Shown here piece after piece: positions 25,929 through 49,383 of a DNA stretch of 64,000 nt (position 1 is its first letter; each line of letters begins with the position of its first letter). The stretch is from assembly GCA_035534615.1 (NCBI GenBank), contig DATLRO010000061.1:62001-126000 (forward strand), given 5' to 3'. The position numbers were made by a program, and so were the translations under genes. Source of the DNA: JAGWRA01 sp035534615 (GTDB lineage Bacteria > Acidobacteriota > Vicinamibacteria > Vicinamibacterales > CAVVIG01). The notes under the pieces are model-generated. The model worked only from the letters and a program-made list of their open reading frames with translations, was not told the origin of the DNA and made no database searches.

Positions 25929-26384
25929 TTACGCCGCGGCCGCGGGGCTCGTCTTGGCCTTCTCGTACTCGTCCGCGAAGTGCTTCCGCACCTTGTCGGG
26001 GTCGAAGTCCAGGAAGGTGCCGCCCGACTCGAAGTGCTGGATGAAGACCTTGCCGACGGCGTAAGTCGCCGCGCTGGCGAAGATCGTCGTCGTGAACATG
26101 CCGAGAATCGAGCCGACCACCGGCACGCCCTTCAGCAGGCTGCCCACCTCGCCGAAGCCCAGCTTCGTCGACACGAGCCCGCCGAGCAGCGCCGTCAGGA
26201 TCGACTTGCCGCGGTCGGCCGAGAACGGCAGCTGATAGTGCTTCGCCAGATCGCTCAGCATCTTGAGCTGCACGCCCGTGATCGCCGCGATGTCAAACAG
26301 GGGAATCGGAACCAGTCCGGCTGCGCCCGAATACAGCACGAACTTGTTCACGAGACGGTTGGCACCAAGCTCTTTTTCGGTCAT
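25929..26384 (-). CDS. DUF697-like (YcjF/EcsC-type) membrane-associated protein
   Basis: The 151-residue protein has the DUF697 pattern: VNKFVLYSGAAGLVPIPLFD, TGVQLKMLSDLAKHYQLPFS, GKSILTALLGG and two glycine-rich hydrophobic stretches (VPVVGSILGMFTTTIFASAA) before a charged C-terminus (VRKHFADEYEKAKTS). It is probably a cytoplasmic or peripheral membrane protein. Related domains sit next to GTPases or phage-shock proteins, but none is nearby. GCAGGAGGAG ends three bases before the ATG, a very strong ribosome site. Confidence 0.75.
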   Translation of the reverse strand: MTEKELGANRLVNKFVLYSGAAGLVPIPLFDIAAITGVQLKMLSDLAKHYQLPFSADRGKSILTALLGGLVSTKLGFGEVGSLLKGVPVVGSILGMFTTTIFASAATYAVGKVFIQHFESGGTFLDFDPDKVRKHFADEYEKAKTSPAAAA

Positions 26385-26435
26385 ATCTCCTCCTGCGCTC
26401 GCGGTCGGATCCTGCGAAGACGCCAGCAGTAGGCG

Positions 26436-26464
26436 AGTATACATGACGGCCTACGGGCAGGCAA
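26436..26464 (-). promoter_or_regulatory. Sigma70-type promoter for the DUF697-like gene
   Basis: On the minus strand TTGCCT (26464-26459) and TATACT (26441-26436) are spaced by 17 bases, about 50 bases ahead of the ATG at 26384. The match is 4/6 and 5/6 to the sigma70 consensus in otherwise GC-rich sequence. Confidence 0.5.
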
Positions 26465-26608
26465 ATCTGCGGCGAATCGATTGCACACTCCTATATCGGC
26501 CGGAACCGGCCCGAGCCTTCCGGCGTATCGCCCATGCGATAATGGCGAACCGCCCCCCTGCGTGCGCCACCGCCCGCGCGGTCGCGCGCCCTGTTTCCGG
26601 AGTACGTC

Positions 26609-27511
26609 ATGTCTGCAACACCCCCGCTGAGCGATGTCGGCCGTCCGGACGGCGCCAGCCAGGCCGGCGAGGCGCTCCACGGCCTGTCCGGCCCGGTCCG
26701 CGACCCGGACTTTTTCCAGCTGCCGGCCCGGCCGCAGCTCGACCTGAGCCTCATCGACGCCGTGCTGACCGGGCAGCTGGCCGGCTGCTTCTTCAAGCAG
26801 ATCGTCGACCATCAGGTGTCGCAGCAGGTCGCCCGCAACTTCTGGGCGCATCCGCACCTGCAGACCCGCAACGACGACGTGCCGGCATGGGTCCTGGGGA
26901 CGTATCACTACGGCCGCCCGCTCGGGACGTATCTCGACCTCGCGCAGGGCGTCCGGCAGTCGCTCCGTGACGTGTTCGCCGGATCGCGGGACGTGTTTCA
27001 CGAGGTGATGGGGGCGCTCGGCGCCCATCTGCAGGCGCGCGGCGTCACGCTGCGGGTGGCCCGCCACGGCGACCGCGAGGCGTCGCCGTTCGTGATGCGC
27101 TCCTGGCGCGGGGCCGGCACGTTCGCGCTCGAGCCGCACGATGACGGGGCGCAACTCCGGCAGCAGGCGCAGGCCGGCTTCGAGATTCAGGCGATCACCG
27201 AGGCGCCGGTCGTCGCCATGAACATCTGTCTCGAGAACGACGGCGACGGGCAGCTGCACTACTGGAACGTCGAGCCGAACGAGGCCGACCGACGGGCCTT
27301 CGGCGTCGAGGAGACGGGCTACCCGTACCCCCTGCGCGCCCTCGACGGGGTGCCGAAGCTCGTCGTCCCGGTCGAGCGCGGCGACGTCTACTTCTTCAAC
27401 GGCCGGTTCGTGCACGCGGTGCAGGCGCTCGGCACCGGGCACGGCTACCGCTCGACGATCTCCTGCCTGCTGGGTTTCAGGGATCCCGAGACGGTGATTT
27501 ACTGGGCGTGA
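26609..27511 (+). CDS. 2-oxoglutarate/Fe(II)-dependent oxygenase
   Basis: The 300-residue protein has a jelly-roll oxygenase pattern: the HxD part of the iron triad in LEPHDDGAQL, the distal His in YFFNGRFVHAVQALG and the 2-oxoglutarate-binding Arg in GYRSTISC shortly after. The middle block VVAMNICLENDGDGQLHYWN fits the family. It is a soluble enzyme that would hydroxylate or desaturate a substrate using O2 and 2-oxoglutarate. It converges on the minus-strand NRPS with only 10 bp between stops, so a role tailoring an amino acid or peptide in that pathway is plausible (inference). A lone GATAAT at 26538 may be part of its promoter; no matching -35 is seen. Confidence 0.78.
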   Translation: MSATPPLSDVGRPDGASQAGEALHGLSGPVRDPDFFQLPARPQLDLSLIDAVLTGQLAGCFFKQIVDHQVSQQVARNFWAHPHLQTRNDDVPAWVLGTYHYGRPLGTYLDLAQGVRQSLRDVFAGSRDVFHEVMGALGAHLQARGVTLRVARHGDREASPFVMRSWRGAGTFALEPHDDGAQLRQQAQAGFEIQAITEAPVVAMNICLENDGDGQLHYWNVEPNEADRRAFGVEETGYPYPLRALDGVPKLVVPVERGDVYFFNGRFVHAVQALGTGHGYRSTISCLLGFRDPETVIYWA

Positions 27512-27521
27512 CGGCCGGCCG

Positions 27522-30977
<3,456 letters not shown>

Positions 30978-31265
30978 GGCGCGCTCGGATTGACGTGCAC
31001 GACCGTCATGGCTGTTACGCCGCGGACATACGCACTTCGTGTCGTCAGAGGTGTGAAAACCGCCGAAAAACCCAGCAGAAACCGGGCGATTTGGAGTTGC
31101 GGACGCGGGGAAAACATCAGAGAATTATCGGTCTCGGCTTCAGGGAGCCGCCGTGCCTTGAGACGGCTTCTGCCCGGCCGGTGCGCGCCGCGCGCACGGG
31201 GCGGGGGCGCCGAACATCCATGCAGTACAGCAGGTCGTCCTGCCGGCCGTATCAGCGAACCTTTC
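30978..31265. promoter_or_regulatory. Divergent control region of the biosynthetic genes
   Basis: This 288-bp gene-free stretch separates the starts of the minus-strand NRPS and the plus-strand FAAL-PKS and must hold promoters for both. It contains an A-rich patch (31053-31135, with runs GAAAAC and GAAAAACCC) and a TTGGAG at 31091. No clear -10/-35 pair with correct spacing was found, and no operator-like palindrome stands out. Confidence 0.5.
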
Positions 31266-34200
31266 ATGCAATCGTTTGACGATCGCTCGCCTTCCGCCCT
31301 TGCGCGCCGGTCGTGGTTTCCCCACGCCGCCGGCGGGCATGCCGACCAGGAAGCGACCACGATTGTCGATATTCTACGCTGGCGCGCCGGCCACCAGCCG
31401 GAAAAGCTCTCGCACATCTTTCTGGCCGACGGCGAACGCGACGAAATCCGGGTCACGTACGGGGAGCTCGATCGGCAGGCACGCGCGATCGCGGCCGCCC
31501 TGGAGGCGCGCTGCGCCCCCGGGGCGCGCGCCCTGCTCCTCTATCCGGCCGGCCTGGAGTTCATCGCCGCCTTCTTCGGCTGCCTGTACGCCGGCATCGT
31601 CGCCGTGCCGGCGTACCCTCCGCGCAACCGGAGCCACATGCCGCGCATCGGCGCGATCATGGCCGACTCGGGCGCGCGCCTCGCCCTGACGACGGCCAGG
31701 ACGCTGGCCGGCATCCAGTCCAACCTCGACGCCTATCCGGACCTCGCGGGCCTGCAGTGGATGGCGACCGACGAAACGGACCTCGCGCGCGCGTCCGCCT
31801 GGCGCGCGCCGGCGCCGGCGTCCGACCGGCTCGCGTTCCTGCAGTACACGTCCGGGTCGACCGGGCGGCCCAAGGGCGTGATGGTGAGTCACGCCAACAT
31901 TCTGTACGACTCGCTCTACATCCAGCGGTCGTTCTCGCTGCACCCGGCCAGCGTCTCGACGTCGTGGCTCCCGAGCTTCCACGACATGGGGCTGATCGAC
32001 GGCGTCATCCAGCCGCTGTACACCGGATTCCTCGGCGTCATTCTGTCGCCCGTCAGCTTCATCCAGAAGCCGTTCCGCTGGCTGGACGCCGTGTCGCGGT
32101 ATCGCGCGACCCACTGCGGCAGCCCGAACTTCGGGTACGACCTCTGCACGCAGAAGATCACGCCGGAGCAGCGGGCGACCCTCGACCTGCGCTGCTGGGA
32201 GAGCGCCTACAACGGCGCCGAGCCGGTCCGGAAGGACACGCTGCTCCGCTTCAGCGAGGCGTTCAGGGAGGCCGGCTTCTCGCTGCGGACGTTCTACCCG
32301 TGCTACGGCATGGCCGAAACGACCCTGATGGTGTCGGGCGGCCACGTGACGACCGAGCCGGTCTTCTGCCGCGTCGACAAACCGGCGCTCGAACAGGGGA
32401 TGGTGCGCGAATCCGACAGCCCCGCGCCGGATCAGGCGGTCGATCTCGTCGGGTCGGGCCGGATGATTCTCGGCACCGACGTGCGGATCGTGGACCACGA
32501 GACCGGCCGGCTGTCCCTCCCGGATCGCGTCGGTGAAGTCTGGATCTCCGCGCCGAGCGTCTGCCTCGGGTACTGGCAGCGCCCGGACGAGACAGCGGCC
32601 ACGTTCCACGCCACGCTCGCGGAGACGGGCGAGGGGCCGTTCCTGCGCACGGGCGACCTCGGTTTCATCCGCGACGGCGAGCTGTTCATCACGGGCCGCC
32701 TCAAGGATCTGATCATCATCCGCGGCCGCAACCTGTATCCGCAGGACATCGAGGCGACGGCGGAGCGCGCGCATCCGGCCCTGCGCCTGGGGGGCAACGC
32801 GGCGTTTGCCGTGGACCTCGACGGCGAGGAGCGGCTGATCCTCGTCCAGGAGCTCGAACGGACGGCCCTGAAGACCGCCGACGTGGACGGCATCGTGCGC
32901 GCCGTCACGCAGGCGGTCGCCGAGGAGCACGAGGCGCCGCTCCACGAGATCGTGCTCATCAAGACCAGCACGATTGCCAAGACGTCGAGCGGCAAGATTC
33001 AACGGCGGACCTGCCGCGCCCGGTACCTGAACGGCGAACTGGAGGTCGTGGCGCGGTGGAAGGATCGGGCGCCGGCGCCGGAAACGGCGCCGGCGCCGGC
33101 CCGCGCGACGCCAGCCGCGCCGCTCGCGCCGGCCGCCGCCGCCATCGCGGCCTGGCTGACGACCCGGATCGCCGCCCTGGCGAAGCGCCCGGCCGACCGG
33201 ATCGAGCCGCAGGCCCCGTTCTCGTCGTTCGGCCTCGACTCGGTGACGATCGTCGGCCTGTCGGGCGACCTGTCGGCGTTCGTCGGACGCGACCTGCCGC
33301 CGACGCTGCTGTACGACTTCCCGTCGATCGAGCGCCTGAGCCGGCGGCTGGCCGGCGACGCCGGCGCCGGGCCGGCCGAGGCGGCCGCCCGCCCGGCCGG
33401 CAGGCGCGAGCCGATCGCCATCATCGGCATCGGCTGCCGGCTGCCGGGCGGCGCGCACGGACCGGACGCCTTCTGGCGGCTGCTGCGCGAGGGGGCCGAC
33501 GCCATCGGCGCGGTGCCGCCGGATCGATGGGACGCCGCGGCGCTCGAGGCGGCGGCCGGCGGGCCCGGCGAGGCCCGTGTCCGCCTGGGCGGATTCGTGG
33601 ACGAGGTCGATCGGTTCGATCCGGCGTTCTTCGGCATCGCGCCGCGCGAGGCCGCGGGCATGGACCCGCAGCAGCGCCTGCTGCTCGAGACCGCGTGGGA
33701 GGCGCTGGAGGACGCCGGGCTGCCGCCCGGCCGGCTGAGCGGCACCGACACCGGCGTGTTCATCGGGATCAGCACGCACGACTATCTGTCGCGGCAGCTC
33801 CGCGGGGGCGACCCCGGTCGCGTGGATGCGTACGCCGGCACCGGCAATGCGTTCAGCGCGGCGGCCGGCCGGCTGTCGTACTTCCTCGGGCTGCGCGGCC
33901 CGAGCCTCGCGGTCGACACCGCCTGTTCCTCGTCGCTGGTGGCGGTGCACCTCGCCTGCCGCAGCCTCCGATCCGGCGAATGTCGGGTCGCGCTGGCCGG
34001 CGGCGTGAACCTGGTGCTGTCGCCCGAGATGACCGTCGCCTTCTCGAAGGCCGGCATGCTGGCGGCCGACGGCCGCTGCAAGACGTTCGATGCCGCGGCG
34101 GACGGCTACGTCCGTGCCGAAGGCTGCGGCGTGGTGATCCTGCGGCCGCTGGCGGACGCGGTGGCGGCGGGCGACCCGATCCTCGCGGTCATCAGCGGCA

Positions 34201-37200
34201 GCGCGGTGAATCAGGACGGCCGCAGCAACGGGCTGACGGCCCCGAACGGCCCGGCGCAGGAGGCGGTGATCCGGCGCGCGCTGGACGACGCGGGCGTCCC
34301 GCCGTCGGGCATCGACTACGTGGAAACGCACGGCACCGGCACGTCGCTCGGCGATCCGATCGAGGTCCGGGCGCTCGGCGCCGTGCTGTGCGACGGCCGG
34401 CGGACGCCGCTGCCGATCGGGTCGGTGAAGACGAACGTCGGCCACCTCGAGGCGGCCGCCGGGATCGCGAGCCTGATCAAGACCGTGCTCGCGCTGCGTC
34501 ACGGGACGATTCCGCCCAACCTCCATTTCCGGACGCCGAATCCGTACATTCCCTGGGACGCGCTGCCCGTGACCGTGCCGACCGGGCCGCTGGCGTGGCC
34601 CCGCACGGATCGCCCGCGCCGCGCCGGCGTGAGCTCGTTCGGCTTCACCGGCACGAACGCGCACCTCATCGTGGAAGAAGCGCCGGCCGCGCCGGCCGCC
34701 ACCGCGCCCGGGCGCCCCGTCCACCTGCTGGCCCTCTCGGCGAAAGACGGACAGGGGCTCGCCGAGCTGAGCGGACGCTACGCCACCTATCTCGGATGGG
34801 CCGGCGAGGCGCCGCTGGCGGACATCTGCTTCACGGCGACGGCCGGCCGCGAGACGTTCGCCTGCCGCCGGGCGGTGGTCGGCCGGACGCCGGAGGAGCT
34901 GATCGACGCGCTGGCGCGGCCGGCAGCCGGCGAGGCCTCCCCCGTTCCCGCGCTGCGCGTGGCGTTCCTGTTCACCGGCCAGGGATCGCAGTACCCGGGC
35001 ATGGGCCGGCGGCTCTACGAGACGGAGCCGGTGTTCCGCGCCGCGATCGATCGCTGCGACAGCCTGCTGCGCGAATGGCGGGACGGATCACTGCGGGCGG
35101 TCATGCACCCGGACGCCGGCAGGGCCACGCCGCTCGATGAGACGGCCTGGACGCAGCCGGCGCTCTTCGCCCTCGAGTACGCGCTGGCCGAGCTGTTCCG
35201 CGCGTGGGGCATCGTGCCGGCCGCCGTCATGGGCCACAGCGTCGGGGAGTTCGCGGCGGCCTGCGTGGCCGGCGTCTTCAGTCTCGAGGACGGCCTGCGG
35301 CTCATCGCCGAACGCGGACGGCTGACGCAGTCGCTGCCCGCGGGGGGCGGCATGCTGGCGGTCACGGCGGCGGAACGGGTCGTGCGCGAGACGATCGACG
35401 GGCGCCCCGACGTCGCGATCGCCGCCCTCAACGCGCCCGAGGAGGTGGTGCTGTCGGGCGCCCGCCGCACGCTCGAGGCGCTGGCCGGGGCGTTCGAGCG
35501 CCAGGGCATCCGGACGCGGCCGCTCACCGTCTCGCACGCGTTCCACTCGCCCCTGATGGCGCCGATCCTCGACGATTTTTCCCGCGCGCTCGCGGGCACC
35601 ACGTTCTCCCGCCCGCGGACGGCGTTCGTGTCGAACCTCACCGGACGGCTGGTGGGGGCCGAAATCACGACGGCCGAGTACTGGCGCCGTCACCTGCTCG
35701 AGCCGGTCCGGTTCGCGGAAGGGATCGAAACGCTCGAGGCGGCCGGCTGCACGCACTTCGTCGAGATCGGCCCGCAGCCGACGCTGAGCGCGCTCGGCAT
35801 GAAGAGCTGGCGCGGCCGCGCGGCAACATGGATTCCGGCGCTGCGGCAGCGGACCGACGATGCGCGCCAGGTGCTGAGCGCGCTGGGGGCCCTGTACGAG
35901 GCGGGTGCCGACGTGGACTGGGCCGCGTGCGCCCGCGGGTTCGCGCATCGCCGGATCAACAGCCTGCCGACGTATCCCTTCCAGCGCGAACGCTGCTGGG
36001 TGGACGAATCGCCGGTGATCGCCGGCCGGACGGCGGCCCCGCCCGCCGAGGTCCATCCGATTCTCGGGCGGCGCCTGCCCGACGTGGCGGCGCTGCGGGG
36101 CGCGACCGTCTGGGAGCGCGATCCGGGACAGGGGCTGCCCGACGCGTGGCGCGCGTACCGGATCGACGGTACGGCGGTGCTGCCGGTTGCCGCGTACATC
36201 GAGCTGGCGCTGGCCGCCGCACGAGAGGCGCTCGGGGAGGCGACGTACGACCTCTCGCGGCTCGACGTCGCCGGCGCGCAGCCGGTGGCGGCGGACGACG
36301 CCACGCTGCAGACGGTGCTCACGCCGCTGGGACCGGACGAGGCGGCGTGCGAGATCTACGTGCGCGCGGAGGAGACGCCGGCATGGGTGCTGGCGGCGGG
36401 CGCACGGGTCGCGCGCGTGCCGGCCCGGACCGCCGCGCCGCCGCGGAGCGGCGCCGGACGCGGGCCGGTGGATCTCGGCATCATGTTCTTCAACGGCAGC
36501 GAGACGCCGGATCAGCGCCAGCAGTACCGGCTGGTGATCGAGGCGGCGCGCTTCGCCGATCGCCACGGCTTCTCGAGCGTGTGGGTCCCCGAGCGGCACT
36601 ACACGGCGTTCGGCGGCCTGTATCCCAATCCGTCCGTGCTGCAGGCGGCGCTGGCCCGCGAGACGCGCCGGCTGCGCCTGATGGCCGGCAGCATCGTCCT
36701 GCCGCTGCACCATCCGCTGCGCGCGGCCGAAGACTGGGCGCTCGTCGACAACCTCTCGGGCGGCCGCGTCGGCCTGTCGCTCGCGTCCGGCTGGAACCCG
36801 GACGACTTCGCGATGGCGCCGGAGCGCTACGCCGACCGGCACGAGATGGTGTTCCGGGGGCTCGAGGTGCTGCGGCAGCTCTGGCGCGGCGAGATGGTGG
36901 ACGCGCAGAGCGGATCCGGCCGCTCGATCCGGATCCGGACGTACCCGACGCCGGTCCAGCGCGAGCTGCCGGTCTGGGTGACGGCGGCCGGCAATCCACG
37001 GACGTTCGCGCGGGCCGGCGAGGCGGGCGCGCACCTGCTGACGCACCTGCTCGATCAGGACGTCGAGGCGCTCGCGGGCAAGCTCGCCGTCTACCGCGAG
37101 GCCCGCGCGCGCGCCGGCCACGATCCGGACACCGGCCGCGTCACCGTGATGCTGCACACCTTCCTCGGCGACGAGGTCGACGTCGTGCGGGAGCAGGTGC

Positions 37201-40044
37201 GCCAGCCGTACTGCGAATACATCAAGGCGAACATCGGATTGCTGAAGGGGCTGGCGTTCAGCCGCGGCAGCGACATCGACCTGGCGTCGCTGTCGCCGCA
37301 GGATCTCGACGAGTTCGTCGGCTTCCTCTACGACCGCTTCTTCTCGACGCGCGCGCTGCTCGGCACGCCCGACTCCACCGTCGGGCTGGTGCAGGCGCTG
37401 CACGAGGCCGGCGTGGACGAGCTGGCCTGCCTGATCGATTTCGGCCCGCCGGCCGATCTCGTGCTCGACAGCCTGCCGCACCTCGCGCGGCTGCACGAGC
37501 GGGTCCGGGGCGGTCCGTCGCGCGCGACGGTGCCCGCACCGCGGGAGACGGTGACGCACTGGCAGGCACGATGCGACCAGCAGATGTCCGGACCGGTGTT
37601 CTACCGCCGGCTGCGCGATCGCGGCGTCACGTTCGAGGAGGCCCTGCAGCACGTCGAGCAGTTCTGGCGGCGCGACGGCGAGGCGCTCGCGCGGCTGCAG
37701 CCCGCCGGCACGCCGGCGACCACCGCGGCCACGCTCGATGCCGCACTGCAGGCGTTCATGGCCGCCCTGCCGGCCGGAGCGTTCACGCGGACGAGCGACG
37801 CGATCTACGTGCCGTCCGGCGCCGACGCCGTCATGTTCACCGGCGCGCCGGGGCCGGCCCTCTGGAGTCACGCGAGGCTGTCGCGCGGCAGCCTCGCGGA
37901 AGACGAGACGTTCGCCGGCGACGTGACGCTGCTCAATCGCGACGACGAGGTCGTCGCCCGTGTGGCCGGCTTCCAGCTGCGACGCACGCAGGCCCGCGCG
38001 GCGCGGCAGGCGCCGGGTGCCGGCGAGATCCTCGACACCTGGCTGTACGACGTCCGCTGGGAGCCGAAGGCGCGGGGCCCGGTCACACCGGCGGTCCCCC
38101 CGGCAGAGCCTGAGACTCCTGACCGGCCCGGGCGCTGGCTGCTGCTGATCGATGCGGGAGGCGTCGGCGCGGCGCTCGCCGACAGGCTCCGCGCCAGGGG
38201 CGACGAGGTGGTCGAGGTCCGCGCGACCGGTCCGGCGCCCGGAGAGCCGGCGGCCCCGGCAGACCCGGCCAACAGTGACGCGATCGACCCGCTGGCGCCG
38301 GCCGCCTTCGATCGCCTGCTGGCGCGAGCCACGGCCGGTGATGTGCGCCTGAAGGGCGTCGTGCACCTGTGGAGCCTCGACACCGTCTCACCGGACGCGC
38401 TGACGGCGGACGCCCTGAGGACCGCCGAGGAGATCGGCTGCGGCGCCGCCGTGCACCTCGTGCAGGCGATGGCCGGGTCGGCGGTCGCCAGCCGGCTGTG
38501 GATCGTCACCCGCCAGGCGCAGGCGGCCGGTGACGGACGCGCCGATTGCGCCGTGGCCCAGGCGCCCGTATGGGGACTCGGCCGCGTCATTGCGGTCGAA
38601 CATCCCGGCCTGTGGGGCGGCCTGCTCGATCTGCCCGCGCCGGGCGCCGCCGGCCCGGACGAGGAGCTGGGCTGGCTCGAGGCCGAGCTGACGGAGCCCG
38701 ACGGCGAGGATCAGATCGCCTTCCGCGACGGCGAACGGCGCGTCGCGCGTTTGCTGCGCGCGCCGAAGCCCGGGGCGGCGGCCGTCCGGTTCGAGCCGGA
38801 GCGCCTGTATCTGATCACCGGCGGGCTCGGCGGCCTCGGGCGGCGCGTCGCGAACTGGCTCGTGCGGCAGGGCGTGACGGATCTCCTGCTGACCGGCCTG
38901 CACGATCTGCCGGCCGGCGCAGGCGCCACCCCGATCCCGCCCGATGCGGCGCCGGACGTCCGCGAGCGGGTGGCGGCGCTGCAGAGTCTGGAGGCGCAGG
39001 GCGCCCGCGTGCGATACGTGCGCGCCGACGCCAGCCGCGTCGAGGAGATGCGGGCGGTGGACGAGGCCATTCGCGCCGATGGCCGCCCGCTGGGCGGCGT
39101 GATCCACCTGGCCGGCCTTCCCGAGAACCGGACGATCGAGGAGATCGACTTCGCGCGCGATCGCCGCGTGATGGCCCCGAAGGTCAGCGGGGCGTGGATC
39201 CTCCATGAGCTGACGCGCGCCTGGCAGCCGGACTTCCTGATCTGCTTCTCGTCGATCTCGGCGGTGTGGGGCTCGCGCGGACAGCCGCTGTACGCGGCGG
39301 CGAATCACTTCCTGGACGCGCTCACGGCGCACCGGCGCCACCTCGGTCTGCGGACCCTCACGGTGAACTGGGGCCCGTGGGCGGAGGGCGGCATGGTGGC
39401 GCCCGACGACCTCCGCCTGCTGGCGCGGATGGGCCTCCGTGCGCTCGAGCCGGCCGACGGGACGTTCGTGCTGGGCCGACTGCTGGCGGCCGGCCTGTCG
39501 CAGCAGGTCGTGGCGAGCGTCGACTGGCCGATCTTCAAGGACCTGTTCGAATCGCGCGGCCGGCGCCCCCTGCTCGAACGGGTGGATGCGCGGGAGGCGG
39601 CCGCGGGCGATCGCACGTCCGCGTCCACGGAGCTGGCCCGCGCGCTCGCCGCCGTCGGCGGCGAGGAACGCCGCCGGCAGCTGGTGGCCCACCTGCAGCA
39701 GCAGGTGGCGGCGGTGCTCGCCCTGCCGGGCGGCCGCCTGCCGGACCCGCGCGGCGGCTTCTTCGAGATGGGCATGGACTCGCTGATGGCGCTCGAGCTG
39801 AAGAAGCGGCTGCAGGCCGACTTCGGCGTCGAGCTGCGGGCCACCGCCGTCTTCAACTACCCGACCGTGCAGGCGCTCGCCGACTTCCTGGCGGGCCTTC
39901 TCGGCGCCGCGTCGACGGCCGCCCCCACGGCGCCGGCCGGGCCGGCGACGGCGACGATCGCCGCCGATTCCGACCGGCTTTCGGACGCCGAGCTCGTGCG
40001 TCTGCTGGACGAACAGCTCGAGGCGATCGACACCCCGGGGGAAC

Positions 40045-40052
<8 letters not shown>
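31266..40052 (+). CDS. FAAL-PKS: FAAL-ACP-KS-AT-(split DH with inserted LLM)-KR-ACP
   Basis: The protein has 2928 residues. Residues 27-600 form a fatty-acyl-AMP ligase (YTSGSTGRPKGVMVSH near 195, end KTSSGKIQRRT) that loads a fatty acid on ACP1 (Ser659, GLDS). The KS has the complete triad Cys887, His1022 and His1060. The AT has Ser1325 in GHSVGEF and the malonyl-type HAFHS. Residues 1595-1723 are the N-terminal half of a dehydratase with HxxxGxxxxP altered to Tyr1631, Gly1635 and Pro1640. A luciferase-like flavin monooxygenase (about 1735-2080) follows, then the C-terminal dehydratase half with DxxxQ (Asp2158). The KR has TGGLGGLG and Tyr2676 preceded by the A-type Trp. ACP2 has Ser2839. 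It overlaps the next gene by 8 bp. The upstream start is weakly supported by a Shine-Dalgarno. Confidence 0.94.
36048..37992 (+). other. Dehydratase domain split by a luciferase-like monooxygenase (within the 31266 protein)
   Basis: The DH N-terminal half covers about 36048-36432 (VHPILGRRLPDV; AYRIDGTAVLP, with Tyr for the catalytic His). The monooxygenase covers about 36468-37506, from GIMFFNGSE through VWVPERHYTAFGG, LYPNPSVLQAALARET, SGGRVGLSLASGWNPDDFA, NPRTFARAGEAGAHLLTH and DFGPPADLVLDSLPHL. The DH C-terminal half covers about 37551-37992 (YRRLRDRGVTFEEALQHVEQ; LDAALQA; GDVTLLNRDDEVVARVAGF). The borders are estimates from family-like motifs. The monooxygenase belongs to the MupA/Atu3671-type natural-product LLM family (TIGR04020). 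Confidence 0.82.
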
Positions 40053-45930
<5,878 letters not shown>

Positions 45931-46006
45931 CCCGGCCGCCGGCCCTCGCCGGAGGCGGGAGCATCCAGCCGGAGCGCTTCCGGGCGGAACATCCCTCGAT
46001 TCACAC

Positions 46007-49375
<3,369 letters not shown>

Positions 49376-49383
49376 CCGGCGCG

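Noticed and set aside
26538..26543. GATAAT as a -10 box for the 2-oxoglutarate oxygenase gene
   Set aside because: Position is plausible but no -35 with acceptable spacing is present.
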